From contig CAUABY010000003.1 of the NCBI GenBank assembly GCA_958427375.1, positions 1 to 28,897 of the forward strand: DNA of 28,897 nt, read 5' to 3'. The notes beneath the pieces are model-generated. The model had not been told where the DNA came from. It saw only the letters and a program-made list of their open reading frames with translations, and ran no database searches. Below are positions 8,479 through 17,128 of this stretch, piece after piece. A program made the position numbers and the translations under genes. Source of the DNA: an uncultured Eubacteriales bacterium (GTDB lineage: Bacteria; Bacillota; Clostridia; Oscillospirales; Oscillospiraceae). Every line of letters begins with the position of its first letter. Position 1 is the stretch's first letter.

Positions 8479-8524
8479 AATACGCACCGCCAGAGACTTT
8501 TTTCTCAGACGGTGCATATTTTAT
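8479..8524 (+). terminator. Terminator of the aromatic operon
   Basis: ATACGCACCG (8480-8489) pairs with CGGTGCATAT with a single mismatch. An inner GAG/CTC pair extends the stem. A T-rich tail (ATTTTAT) follows, and a second T-run lies at 8532-8538. It starts directly after the aroQ stop codon, so it most likely ends the operon transcript. Confidence 0.7.
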
Positions 8525-8601
8525 GGCTATCTTTTTTTAATCCTCAATCGTTATATATAATGAAGCCCGCAAAAAGCCGGGCGGGAAGGAGGTAGCAGAC
8601 C

Positions 8602-9147
8602 GTGGACGTGGATTTTCTGCTAATCCAAAAGATGAAAAACGGCGACGAGGCCGCGCTTGAGCAGTTTGTGTACAAATACTACCCGCGCATTCTCAGCTAC
8701 TGCCGCTGTCACATATGCTCAAGCGAGCTCGCGGACGACTTGACGCAGGAGACCTTTGAGCGCTTTTTCAAATCCCTCAGAAGCTATCGCCACAGCGGTC
8801 GGCTTGCAAATTACCTCTATGTTATCGCGGGGAATCTATGCCGCGACAGCTATAAAATCAAGCGCGAGCTGCCGCTGGATGAAATCACGCCTGACGGCAT
8901 ACCTCCGGGCGGCGTGGCGGCGGAGACGGAGGACGCGTTCGCGGCGGTGGAGCGCAGGCTTGATATTGAGCAGGCTGTCAAAAGCCTGCCGGACGAGCTG
9001 AGAGAGGTCGTAATCCTGTACTACTTCCAAAATCTCAAGCTGAGGGAGACGGCGGAGATTATCGGCATTGGGCTTCCGCTCGTGAAATACCGGCTAAAAA
9101 AGGCGAAAGAACTACTTAAAAACTATATCGGAGAGGCGGTGCTGTAG
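8602..9147 (+). CDS. ECF-type sigma-70 family RNA polymerase sigma factor
   Basis: A 181-residue sigma factor with only the two core domains. Region 2 (about 10-90) includes the ELADDLTQETFERFFKSL core-binding and -10-recognition segment. Region 4 (about 115-175) has the helix-turn-helix LPDELREVVILYYFQNLKLRETAEIIG. Region 3 is absent, as in the ECF group. Translation most likely starts at the GTG at 8602, nine bases after AGGAGG (8587-8592). A TATAAT lies at 8556-8561 without a clear -35 box. The stop codon overlaps the start of the next membrane protein gene. The signal it answers to is unknown; the coupled ABC transporter suggests an envelope or antimicrobial stress response. Confidence 0.88.
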   Translation: MDVDFLLIQKMKNGDEAALEQFVYKYYPRILSYCRCHICSSELADDLTQETFERFFKSLRSYRHSGRLANYLYVIAGNLCRDSYKIKRELPLDEITPDGIPPGGVAAETEDAFAAVERRLDIEQAVKSLPDELREVVILYYFQNLKLRETAEIIGIGLPLVKYRLKKAKELLKNYIGEAVL

Positions 9148-9896
9148 TGAAGCTTGAAAAAATGCTCAAAGCTTGTGGGCAGGCGCGGGGAGAGTGCGCG
9201 GTGGATGAGGAAAAACTGCGGCGGACGGTTGAAAAATCCAAGGAGGCCTTCTGGCAGGGGGAGGAGAACGGGGAGCTTTCATGGCTTGAATTCCTGTATC
9301 AGCAGGGCGCGTATATACAAAAGCGCTGGTGGTTCGCGCAGGGGCTTGTGCTGCTTATACTGTGGCTGCTTTTGTACTGGTCGCGGAGTGACTGGTATCA
9401 GCGCCGCTGCATGGGTGTGCTGACGCCGTTTTTCGGCATATTGATTCTGCCGGAGCTGTGGAAAAACCGAAGCTGCAACGCCATGGAGGTGGAGGGCGCG
9501 GCATATTTTCCACTGCGGAAAATTTACGCGGCGCGCCTGATCATCTTCGGCATGGCGGATATCTGCCTGCTGACCGCTTTCTGCACGCTCAGCGCGTTCA
9601 CCCTACGCATCGCCGCGATGGACTTTCTCGTTCAGTTTGTCCTGCCGCTGAATCTGACCTGCGGCGTCTGCTTTATGGTGCTGCAAAGCAGACGGAATTT
9701 CAGCCTCTTTTCAGGGCTTGTGCTCTGCGGCGGCTGTGCCGCGGCGCTGCTGCTTTTGGTGCTGAATAACGACATATATGAGCGGATAACAGCGCCGATG
9801 TGGCTTGCGATGCTGGCGGTGTCTTTTATCTTCGCTGTCTACAGTGCCGCGCGCGTGTGCAGGGGAAACATAAATTACTGCGAAACATTAAGCTAA
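9147..9896 (+). CDS. Six-helix membrane protein coupled to the sigma factor
   Basis: I do not recognise a named family. The 249-residue product has a polar, charged N-terminal part (about 1-60), then roughly six hydrophobic segments: near 61-78, 88-102, 125-150, 155-176, 185-207 and 217-235. The start is a GTG whose G is the last base of the sigma factor's TAG stop, so the two are probably translated together. A cytoplasmic N-terminal domain on a membrane anchor, encoded directly after an ECF sigma gene, is the layout of an anti-sigma factor. No zinc-binding HxxxCxxC motif is visible, so that role is inference. It could also be a third component of the ABC transporter that follows. Confidence 0.75.
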   Translation: MKLEKMLKACGQARGECAVDEEKLRRTVEKSKEAFWQGEENGELSWLEFLYQQGAYIQKRWWFAQGLVLLILWLLLYWSRSDWYQRRCMGVLTPFFGILILPELWKNRSCNAMEVEGAAYFPLRKIYAARLIIFGMADICLLTAFCTLSAFTLRIAAMDFLVQFVLPLNLTCGVCFMVLQSRRNFSLFSGLVLCGGCAAALLLLVLNNDIYERITAPMWLAMLAVSFIFAVYSAARVCRGNINYCETLS

Positions 9897-9906
9897 AGGA
9901 GCAGCT

Positions 9907-10785
9907 ATGGAAATTAAAATAACGAATCTGACAAAGGAATTTCAGGGCGTAAAAGCCGTGGATAATATCAGCCTTGAGATGCATAACGGGGTGTACGGGC
10001 TGCTGGGCGTGAACGGCGCGGGCAAAACCACGCTCATGCGCATGCTCTGCACGCTCATCCGCCCGACCTCCGGCGCAATTACCTGCAACGGGCAGGACAT
10101 TTTTCAGCTCGACGGCGCGTATCGGCGTGTGCTGGGCTATCTGCCGCAGGAGCTTGGCTTCTACCCGGAGTTTTCGGTTGAGGACTATTTGGGCTATGTC
10201 GCCTCAATCAAGGGCATCCGCCCGGCGCTTGCGAAACGGCGTATTCCGGAGCTTCTGCGGCAGGTGGGGCTTGCGGAAGTCAAGGACAGGAAGATGAAGA
10301 AGCTCTCCGGCGGCATGAAGCGCCGCGCCGGGATAGCTCAGGCCATGCTGAATGACCCGAAAATACTGGTGCTTGACGAGCCGACAGCGGGGCTTGACCC
10401 CAACGAGCGCATTCGCTTTCGCAATTTGATTAGCGAGCTGTCGCGGGAGCGGCTGGTGCTCTTATCCACGCATATTGTGTCGGACGTGGAGTATATCGCA
10501 GACAAAATCCTGCTGATGAAGGACGGAAAGATAAGCCATGCCGCAACACAGCAGGAGATAGTGAACTCCGTGCCGACAAAGGTGTGGAGCTGTGCAGTGC
10601 GAAAGGACGAGGCGGAGGCTTGGGAGCGAAAATATCGCGTTGCCAACGTCAAGGCGCTGCAAAACGGCGCGGAGCTTCGCCTCCTCTCGCAAACACCGCC
10701 CAGCCCCGGCGCAAGGGAGGAGCGCATGAACTTGGAGGACTCTTTCTTGTACTATTTCAGCGAGACGGGAGGACAGGATAAATGA
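9907..10785 (+). CDS. ABC transporter ATP-binding protein
   Basis: A 292-residue ATPase of the ABC-2/drug export type. Walker A is GVNGAGKT (34-41), the signature is LSGGMKRR, Walker B and its Glu are ILVLDEPTAGLDP, and the switch His lies in STHIVSD. After the nucleotide-binding domain (about 1-215) a short C-terminal extension of about 75 residues shows no known motif. The start follows AAGGAG with suitable spacing. Its stop overlaps the ATG of the permease (ATGA), so the two form one transporter. The substrate cannot be read from sequence. Confidence 0.92.
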   Translation: MEIKITNLTKEFQGVKAVDNISLEMHNGVYGLLGVNGAGKTTLMRMLCTLIRPTSGAITCNGQDIFQLDGAYRRVLGYLPQELGFYPEFSVEDYLGYVASIKGIRPALAKRRIPELLRQVGLAEVKDRKMKKLSGGMKRRAGIAQAMLNDPKILVLDEPTAGLDPNERIRFRNLISELSRERLVLLSTHIVSDVEYIADKILLMKDGKISHAATQQEIVNSVPTKVWSCAVRKDEAEAWERKYRVANVKALQNGAELRLLSQTPPSPGAREERMNLEDSFLYYFSETGGQDK

Positions 10786-12008
10786 CGTATTACGAGCTGA
10801 AAAAAATTCTGCCCACGAAGCGCTTTGTGGTGGTGCTGGCGGTGCTTGCTGTGCTGCTGTCGGTCGTGCTGTATGCAATAATTCAGGAAAACCATTGTGT
10901 GGATGAAAACGGCGAACGGTTTACAGGTTTCGCGGCCATTGCAAAGGTCAGAGAAGATAAAAAAGAATGGGCGGGAGAGCTGACGGAGCAGCAACTCAGA
11001 AAGATTATTGAAAATCATATCCGCATCTCGCAAACGCCGCAGGCACAGTCGGATGACTATCGTCAGAATAATATAGCATACGGCTGGGAGCGCGGATATT
11101 CCGATGTACGAAGCCTTATGGCCTTTGCCTACAGCGGCTTTAACGACTATAACTATTACGCGATTGACACACTGCGCCCGGAGGATGCCGCAAACTTCTA
11201 TTCAAACAGAATCAAAAGTCTGGAAGAGTGGCTGAATACTGACGCTAAGAATCAGTTTACGGAAAAGGAGCGGGAATACCTGCTGAACAACTATAAAACG
11301 CTGAAAACACCCTTTTACTATGACTATCAGGGCGGCTGGAAGTCGCTTTTGGAATATGCCCCTGCTGTTAATATGATAGTCACCTTTGTCCTCTGCTTCC
11401 TCTGCGCGGGTATCTTCGCATCCGAGTTTCAGCAGAAGTCAAGCGCGGTTTTGTACGCCAGCTGCTATGGGCGCGACAGGGCGGTCGCGGCGAAGATAAA
11501 GGCGGGACTTATTTTAGTGTCGGTGCTTTACTGGGCGGTGATGCTGCTGTACACGGCGCTTGTGCTCACTATTCTCGGCGCGGACGGCGCGCACTGCCCC
11601 ATACAGGCCTACTTCACCAACTGGAAGAGCCTTTACCATATCACGAATCTGCAGGAGTACATACTCACCGCCGCGGGCGGGTATATCGGCTGCCTGTTCA
11701 TGGCTTTGCTGACGATGCTGGTCTCTGCCAAGATAAATTCCGCGGTGCTCGCCGTCATCGTGCCCTTTGTGCTGATTTTCCTACCCGCCTTTTTGGGCGA
11801 TATAAGCCTACCCGTTTTTACCCGCGTTATGGGACTTATGCCTGATCAGCTCTTGCAGATTAATCAGGCGGTGAAGCTTTTCAGCATCTATGAGCTCGGC
11901 GGGCATATTACCCTCGCCGTGCCAATCCTGCTGACACTGTATGCCGCCCTGTCTGTGCTGCTGATACGGATTATCTACTCCACCTATCGCAAAAAGCAGG
12001 TGTATTAA
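10782..12008 (+). CDS. ABC transporter permease
   Basis: A 408-residue membrane partner of the ATPase. One helix (about 16-36) is followed by an extracytoplasmic segment of about 150 polar residues. A cluster of five more helices follows in the second half, starting with AVNMIVTFVLCFLCAGIFASEF, where the EF pair leads into a cytoplasmic coupling loop. This is the topology of ABC-2 type permeases with one large outer loop between the first two helices. It is the last gene of the sigma-membrane protein-ABC group and faces the HerA-like gene tail to tail. Its substrate is unknown. Confidence 0.85.
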   Translation: MTYYELKKILPTKRFVVVLAVLAVLLSVVLYAIIQENHCVDENGERFTGFAAIAKVREDKKEWAGELTEQQLRKIIENHIRISQTPQAQSDDYRQNNIAYGWERGYSDVRSLMAFAYSGFNDYNYYAIDTLRPEDAANFYSNRIKSLEEWLNTDAKNQFTEKEREYLLNNYKTLKTPFYYDYQGGWKSLLEYAPAVNMIVTFVLCFLCAGIFASEFQQKSSAVLYASCYGRDRAVAAKIKAGLILVSVLYWAVMLLYTALVLTILGADGAHCPIQAYFTNWKSLYHITNLQEYILTAAGGYIGCLFMALLTMLVSAKINSAVLAVIVPFVLIFLPAFLGDISLPVFTRVMGLMPDQLLQINQAVKLFSIYELGGHITLAVPILLTLYAALSVLLIRIIYSTYRKKQVY

Positions 12009-12015
12009 AAGGAAA

Positions 12016-12049
12016 AAGCGCCATTACGGGTGAAACCGCAATGGCGCTT
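12016..12049 (-). terminator. Intergenic hairpin terminator between convergent genes
   Basis: AAGCGCCATT (12016-12025) and AATGGCGCTT (12040-12049) pair perfectly, with an inner CGG/CCG extension. On the minus strand the hairpin is followed by TTTTTCCTTTTAA, so it suits termination of the HerA-like gene. The plus-strand tail is not T-rich, so the same stem would be weaker for the permease transcript. Confidence 0.75.
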
Positions 12050-12060
12050 ATCGTATATCG

Positions 12061-13755
12061 TTACCTCTTGTTTCCGAAGAGCCCGCGGACGATGGCGTTT
12101 GAGCCGGAGCGGGCGAGAGAGCTCATCGCGCTCTTCGCGGCCTGCCCGGCTATTGCCTTGCTGCTCTTCTTCCTGCCGCCTAAGACAGAGTTTACAAGGT
12201 TAGTGCTCAGCGAGCCCGCGATGGAGGACGCGGCGCTTTTCACGGCGCGCTCGGCCACCTTCTTGCGCTCAACCGCGGCCTTTTCCGCCGCCTTTATGCG
12301 CGCGGCCTCCTCCTTTTGACGCTGCTTCTCGGCAGCCGCCTCTTCTCTGAGACGCTGTTTCTCGGCGGCAGCGGCCTCTTTCTGGCGCTGCTTTTCAGCG
12401 GCAGCCTCCTCCTTTTGACGCTGCTTTTCAGCCGCCTCCGCCTCTTCATCGGCGATGCGCTGGCGCTCAAGCTCTTCATTCGCGGCGGTGATTATCTCAT
12501 AAGCGGACTCTCTGTCCACACTCTCGCGGTACTTGAGGTCAAACTCGTCCGCGTTCACAAGCTTCTCAATGCAGCCGTCCTCGGCAGGCCCCATCAGGCT
12601 CTGCGGCGGCAGAATCTTTGCCCGTTCCACAACGGTGGGAATGCCCTCCTCGTCAAGGAAGCTCACAAGCGCCTCTCCTACACCGAGCTCCATGAGCGCG
12701 GTCTCGGTGTCAAAACCGGGGTTTGCCCTGAACGCCTGCGCGGCGGCGCGCACGGCTTTCTGCTCGGCGGGAGTATAGGCGCGCAGCGCGTGCTGCACAC
12801 GGTTTGAAAGCTGGGCGAGCACGTCATTGGGAATGTCGGACGGGCTCTGGCTTATGAAGTATACGCCCACGCCCTTGGAGCGGATGAGCTTGACGACCTG
12901 CACAAGCTTCTGCAGCAGTGCCTTGGGGCAGGCGGAGAACAGTAAGTGCGCCTCGTCAAAGAAGAATATCATGCGCGGCTTTTCAAGGTCGCCCACTTCG
13001 GGCAGCTTCTCAAAAAGCTCGGTCAGCATCCACAGCAGGAAGGTGCCGTATACCGTGGGACTCTGGATGAGGCGCTGACCGGCAAGAATATTGATGTAGC
13101 CGCGCCCGTTCTCGTCTGTGCGCATCCAGTCTTTTATGTTGAGCGACGGCTCGCCAAAGAAGAGATCTCCGCCCTCGTCCTCAAAGGCGAGCAGTGCGCG
13201 CTGTATAGCGCCAACACTAGCGGAGGATACGTTGCCATAGAGCGTGGTGAACTCGGAGCGGTGCTCGCCCACAAACTGCACCATTGCGCGCAGATCCTTA
13301 AGGTCAATGAGCAGCAGCTCATTGTCGTCCGCCGCGCGGAACACTATGTTCAAAACCCCGGACTGCACCTCGGTCAGCCCCAGCAGGCGCGAGAGCAGCA
13401 CCGGCCCCATGTCGGACACGGTCACGCGCACGGGGATGCCGTCCTTGTCGAATATATCCCAGAAGCGGGTGGGGTAGGCTTTGTACTCAAAGCCGTCCAG
13501 CCCGAAGCGCACAATGCGCTCGCGCATGTCAGCGCTGTCCTCGCCGCGCCTGCACATGCCGGAGAGGTCACCCTTGACATCGGCCATGAATACCGGCACA
13601 CCCATATCGGAAAAAGACTCCGCCAATACCTTCATGGTAATGGTTTTGCCGGTGCCGGTCGCGCCGGCGATGAGCCCATGGCGGTTCGCCATCTGCGGCA
13701 GCATGTAGAGCGGGCGGTCAGACTGAGCTATCCAAATCTTTCTATCCTTATACAT
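12061..13755 (-). CDS. HerA-like (DUF853-type) P-loop ATPase
   Basis: A 564-residue ATPase resembling E. coli YjgR and the DUF853 branch of the HerA/FtsK fold. Walker A is GATGTGKT (31-38). DVKGDLSGM follows as in the family, and Walker B is [10 protein letters not shown] (about 262-270), with ISQSPSDIP as a sensor-like segment. Function in this family is poorly known; DNA translocation or partner-driven roles are guesses. After the ATPase core, residues about 440-484 are four tandem 11-residue repeats ([11 protein letters not shown] and close variants), predicted to be a long charged coiled helix. A Ser/Ala-rich tail follows. The start is supported by AAGGGGA upstream on the minus strand. 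The gene stands alone. Confidence 0.9.
   Translation of the reverse strand: MYKDRKIWIAQSDRPLYMLPQMANRHGLIAGATGTGKTITMKVLAESFSDMGVPVFMADVKGDLSGMCRRGEDSADMRERIVRFGLDGFEYKAYPTRFWDIFDKDGIPVRVTVSDMGPVLLSRLLGLTEVQSGVLNIVFRAADDNELLLIDLKDLRAMVQFVGEHRSEFTTLYGNVSSASVGAIQRALLAFEDEGGDLFFGEPSLNIKDWMRTDENGRGYINILAGQRLIQSPTVYGTFLLWMLTELFEKLPEVGDLEKPRMIFFFDEAHLLFSACPKALLQKLVQVVKLIRSKGVGVYFISQSPSDIPNDVLAQLSNRVQHALRAYTPAEQKAVRAAAQAFRANPGFDTETALMELGVGEALVSFLDEEGIPTVVERAKILPPQSLMGPAEDGCIEKLVNADEFDLKYRESVDRESAYEIITAANEELERQRIADEEAEAAEKQRQKEEAAAEKQRQKEAAAAEKQRLREEAAAEKQRQKEEAARIKAAEKAAVERKKVAERAVKSAASSIAGSLSTNLVNSVLGGRKKSSKAIAGQAAKSAMSSLARSGSNAIVRGLFGNKR
12305..12438 (-). repeat. Four 33-bp tandem repeats coding a coiled-coil segment
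   Basis: Inside the HerA-like gene, four imperfect 33-base units encode the 11-residue motif [11 protein letters not shown] (variants end KEAA or read QRLREEA). An 11-residue period is typical of right-handed or straight coiled coils. The near-identity of the units at DNA level suggests recent duplication and possible length variation between strains. Confidence 0.85.
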
Positions 13756-14060
13756 TTGACAATTCCCCTTAGTTTTTGTAAAGGTTGTAATTTATAATAT
13801 CACAGTCGAAACGGATGCACAATAGGCGCGGCGGCAGTTTTTTGCGTGGGAGCGAGATTAGAGCGTGGTTAATAAAGTGTAAAATATTAAAAGTCTTATT
13901 ATAAAATTCAGCAAATCCCCAAAGCTGTGTATTGAGCATGGCCGGAAAATGTGTTATTATTAAAAAAATTAAGAACTATTAAGAACTACAGCCAGTGTGC
14001 GTGCTTGGGCGTGTTTCGCGCCAAAGCTTACGAAGAAATGACAGGCAGAAAGAGGAAAAC
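13756..14060. promoter_or_regulatory. Divergent promoter region between the HerA-like gene and cdsA
   Basis: Two promoters can be read. On the minus strand, TTGTGC (complement of 13817-13822) and TATTAT (complement of 13794-13799) are 17 bases apart and drive the HerA-like gene. On the plus strand, TTGAGC (13932-13937) and TATTAT (13955-13960), also 17 bases apart, drive cdsA. The DNA between them is AT-rich in part and holds no gene. Confidence 0.65.
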
Positions 14061-14861
14061 GTGAAAGATAGAGTTATTTCCGCGATAGTTATGCTGGCAG
14101 TGGCGCTTACCTGCGTGCTGCTGTCGGAGTTTACAAGGGTGCTGCTGTTCGCCGTTGCGGGCATACTCTGCGCGTATGAGCTCAGCCGCAACTATGAAAA
14201 GCTGGATGTACACTGCGGCGCGTGGGTCATGTTCACCTATATCGGCGCGCAGGCGCTTCTGGCGATTTTCCACGCCGGGGCGACGGCGTATATCGCCTGC
14301 ATGGCGGGCGGGATTTATCTCGCCCTGCTCGACGGCATCATTCGCCACCGCGTCTCCGGTGACGGTGCGGTGTATACCATCATGGGGCTTGCCTACCCTT
14401 GCTTCATCTTCGGCCTTTTGATGATGATTGCCGTGAGTGACTGCTGGCTGGATGTGTATGTTCTGGCCTGTTTTGCCACTTGGGTGTGCGATAGTTTCGC
14501 CCTTTTCGGCGGCAAGCGCTTCGGCAAGCACCACATCGCGCCCACGGTCAGCCCCAATAAGACGGTTGAGGGCTGTGTGTGCGGCTTTCTCTCCTCCCTC
14601 GTCACCGGCGTTATCATCTACTTCATTCCTGGGCTCTGCCCGAATATCCCATTGTGGCTGTGCGTACTGACCTGCGGCGTGGCCTCCACCATGGGGCAGA
14701 TTGGCGACCTTGCCGAGTCACTTGTAAAGCGCATGATAGGCGTTAAGGACTTCTCCAATCTCATCCCCGGCCACGGCGGCATGTTTGACCGCGCGGACAG
14801 CCTGCTCTTCTCAATCCCGACGGCGTATATCTGCCTTTTCATTTTCGGATTCGGCGCGTAA
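14061..14861 (+). CDS. cdsA: Phosphatidate cytidylyltransferase (CDP-diacylglycerol synthase)
   Basis: Makes CDP-diacylglycerol from phosphatidate and CTP in the membrane, the branch point for phospholipid head groups. The protein is about 266 residues with several hydrophobic helices. Near the C-terminus it has the family signature: LVKRMIGVKDFSNLIPGHGGMFDRADS, cited here as the KR-x(3)-KD segment followed by PGHGG-x(2)-DR-x-D. The start is placed at the GTG at 14061 (VKDRVISAIVML), preceded by AGAGGA, because related proteins start here. An upstream in-frame ATG at 13995 would add 22 polar residues. Unlike many genomes it is not next to uppS or dxr. A lipid kinase gene follows 33 bases later. 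Confidence 0.92.
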   Translation: MKDRVISAIVMLAVALTCVLLSEFTRVLLFAVAGILCAYELSRNYEKLDVHCGAWVMFTYIGAQALLAIFHAGATAYIACMAGGIYLALLDGIIRHRVSGDGAVYTIMGLAYPCFIFGLLMMIAVSDCWLDVYVLACFATWVCDSFALFGGKRFGKHHIAPTVSPNKTVEGCVCGFLSSLVTGVIIYFIPGLCPNIPLWLCVLTCGVASTMGQIGDLAESLVKRMIGVKDFSNLIPGHGGMFDRADSLLFSIPTAYICLFIFGFGA

Positions 14862-14894
14862 TAGTCACGGCGTTTTACCCTGAAAGGAGAACAT

Positions 14895-15821
14895 ATGGAC
14901 AGTGTTTCCAAAACTCTTGACAAAAAAGCAATGCTCATCATAAACCCCGTCTCCGGCAAGCGGCTGGTGCTCAAGTACATCCCGCAGATTATCCGCAGCC
15001 TGATGGACGCGGGCTATGTTGTCAGCACATTCATAACCTCCTGCCGCGGCGAGGCGACGGAGTTTGTCAAAACTCATGGTCGCAGATATGACCTTGTTGT
15101 CTGCACCGGCGGCGACGGCACATTGAACGAGGTGCTCACCGGCCTTGCCGAGGAGGAGATTGATGTACCCCTTGGCTATATCCCCTGCGGCAGCACGAAT
15201 GACTTTGCAAACTCCCACCAGCTCTCCACCGACATTCCGACTGCCGCGCATAACATCGCGGACGGGCGCATGCGGCGCTATGACATAGGCCGCTTCGGGG
15301 ATAAGTACTTCTCGTACGTGGCAGCTTTCGGCGCGTTCTCGTGGCTTTCGTATACCACCGACCAGCGGCTGAAAAACACCCTTGGCCACACGGCATATAT
15401 CCTTGACGCGATACGGGATCTATATAAAATCAAGCCTGAACACCTCAGCTTCACCACCGATACGGGCGAGGTATACGAGGGCGACTATATCTTTGGCGCG
15501 GTGTGCAACTCCACCTCTGTCGCGGGCACGATAACCCTCCCCGCTGACTTGGTGGACACGGCGGACGGCGTTTTTGAGGTGCTGCTTGTAAAAATGCCGG
15601 AGACCATTATTGAGCTCAATGAGATTATCTCCGCCATCCTCACGCAGAAATACACCTGCCCGCTCATCTCTTTCTTCCAAGCCAGGAGCGTGGATGTTAT
15701 AAATTCGCCCGGCCTCACATGGTCGCTCGACGGGGAGTGCTCCGGCGAGTTTGACAAGGTGCATATTGAGCCTATGCCGCGCTTTTTGAATCTTCAGGGC
15801 GCGTCGTATAATAAGGCTTGA
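14895..15821 (+). CDS. Diacylglycerol/lipid kinase (YegS/DgkB family)
   Basis: Phosphorylates diacylglycerol or a related lipid, producing phosphatidate, which is the substrate of CdsA encoded just upstream. The 308-residue protein begins with the nucleotide-binding half: INPVSGK (about 16-22) and the ATP-binding GGDGTLNEV at about 72-80, then PCGSTNDFA. The C-terminal half is the beta-sandwich lipid-binding domain ending with SLDGE, as in soluble DgkB and YegS. Its start follows AAAGGAG at good spacing. The pyr operon promoter overlaps its final codons. The natural lipid substrate is not certain. Confidence 0.9.
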   Translation: MDSVSKTLDKKAMLIINPVSGKRLVLKYIPQIIRSLMDAGYVVSTFITSCRGEATEFVKTHGRRYDLVVCTGGDGTLNEVLTGLAEEEIDVPLGYIPCGSTNDFANSHQLSTDIPTAAHNIADGRMRRYDIGRFGDKYFSYVAAFGAFSWLSYTTDQRLKNTLGHTAYILDAIRDLYKIKPEHLSFTTDTGEVYEGDYIFGAVCNSTSVAGTITLPADLVDTADGVFEVLLVKMPETIIELNEIISAILTQKYTCPLISFFQARSVDVINSPGLTWSLDGECSGEFDKVHIEPMPRFLNLQGASYNKA

Positions 15822-15846
15822 CAAGAGCGGCACGTTGTGGCATAAT
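15818..15846 (+). promoter_or_regulatory. Promoter of the pyrimidine operon
   Basis: A perfect TTGACA (15818-15823) overlaps the TGA stop of the lipid kinase gene, and CATAAT (15841-15846) lies 17 bases downstream. The predicted leader to pyrC is only about 45 bases. It contains no hairpin-plus-T-run and no sign of a PyrR-type attenuator. Confidence 0.8.
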
Positions 15847-15897
15847 ATCTCGCGGCAATTTTGAGTAATGCCTAAAACAGAGAAGGAGACATTTACG

Positions 15898-17115
15898 ATG
15901 ATGCGTCGCGCAGCTGATATTATGAAGCTCACTGCCCAGCCTGATATCGGTGTTCCCGTTTTGAACTGTCTGAAATCTGACAGTCTCAGTGTTTTTAATT
16001 CTCCTGAATACGTAATTTTTCCCGGCTTTTGTGATGTGCATGTGCATTTCCGTGAGCCGGGATTTTCATATAAAGAGACGATATTAACGGGCAGCTCCTC
16101 GGCGGCGCGCGGCGGCTATACCGCGGTGTGTACCATGCCGAACTTAAACCCGGTGCCTGACAGCGCGGAGAACCTTGCCGCGGAGCAGGCGCTTATAGAC
16201 AAAACCGCGCTCATAAACGTCTACCCCTATGCCGCGATAACGCGCGGCGAGCGCGGCGAGGAGCTTGCCGAGCTTGAGGCGATGGCGCCGAAGGCCATAG
16301 CCTTTTCGGATGACGGCAGGGGAGTGCAGAGCCGGGAAATGATGCGCAAGGCGATGCTCAAGGCAAAGGCACTGGGCAAGATTATAGCGGCGCACTGCGA
16401 GGACAATTCGCTTTTGCGCGGCGGCTATATCCATGACGGCGACTATGCGCGTGCACACGGCCACCGCGGCATCTGCTCGGAGAGCGAGTGGGGGCAGATT
16501 GAGCGCGACCTTGAGCTTGTGCGCGACACAGGCGCGGCCTATCATGTCTGCCATATTTCCACAAAGGAGAGCGTCGCGCTTATCCGCGCGGCCAAGGCGG
16601 ATGGGCTCAATGTCACCTGTGAGACGGGGCCGCACTACCTCACCATGGACGATGAGGATTTGCGGGAGGACGGCAGATTCAAGATGAACCCGCCGCTCCG
16701 CTCCCGTGCCGACCGCGAGGCGCTTATCGAGGGGCTTTGCGACGGCACTATAGATATGATAGCCACCGACCACGCGCCACACTCGGCGGATGAGAAGGCG
16801 CGCGGCCTTGAAAAGAGCGCCTTTGGCGTTGTGGGGCTTGAAACGGCGTTTCCGGTTCTGTACACAAAGCTTGTGCTGCCCGGCGTAATAAGCCTTAAAA
16901 AGCTCGTGGAGCTTTTGACTGTCAATCCGCGCAGGCGGTTTAATATCCCGCTCGGCGTTGATTTTTCCATCTGGGATTTGAACAGAGCATATACGGTTGA
17001 CCCGGCCGAGTTTAAAAGCATGGGCAGAGCAACCCCGTTTTCCGGCTGGCCGGTTCAGGGCCGCTGCATGGCGACAGTCTGCGGCGGGCGGCTCGTCTGG
17101 AGAGAAAATATATAA
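15898..17115 (+). CDS. pyrC: Dihydroorotase, class I
   Basis: Cyclises carbamoyl-aspartate to dihydroorotate. The metal-binding DVHVHFREPG (Asp46, His48, His50) stands close to the N-terminus. AIAFSDDGRGV (Asp138-Asp139) replaces the carboxylated lysine segment, as in class I bacterial enzymes. CHISTKES and ATDHAPH supply the remaining His and Asp ligands. I chose the ATG at 15898 because AAGGAG (15883-15888) lies nine bases upstream, giving 405 residues. A frame start at 15868 would lie over the ribosome site. The N-terminal domain is slightly short compared with usual class I enzymes. It is the first gene of the pyr operon, 13 bases before carB. Confidence 0.94.
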   Translation: MMRRAADIMKLTAQPDIGVPVLNCLKSDSLSVFNSPEYVIFPGFCDVHVHFREPGFSYKETILTGSSSAARGGYTAVCTMPNLNPVPDSAENLAAEQALIDKTALINVYPYAAITRGERGEELAELEAMAPKAIAFSDDGRGVQSREMMRKAMLKAKALGKIIAAHCEDNSLLRGGYIHDGDYARAHGHRGICSESEWGQIERDLELVRDTGAAYHVCHISTKESVALIRAAKADGLNVTCETGPHYLTMDDEDLREDGRFKMNPPLRSRADREALIEGLCDGTIDMIATDHAPHSADEKARGLEKSAFGVVGLETAFPVLYTKLVLPGVISLKKLVELLTVNPRRRFNIPLGVDFSIWDLNRAYTVDPAEFKSMGRATPFSGWPVQGRCMATVCGGRLVWRENI

Positions 17116-17128
17116 TTTGGAGGATATT

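Noticed and set aside
12946..13797. 283-codon plus-strand frame in the HerA-like gene
   Set aside because: The minus strand has Walker A and B in order and a ribosome site; the plus frame has neither.
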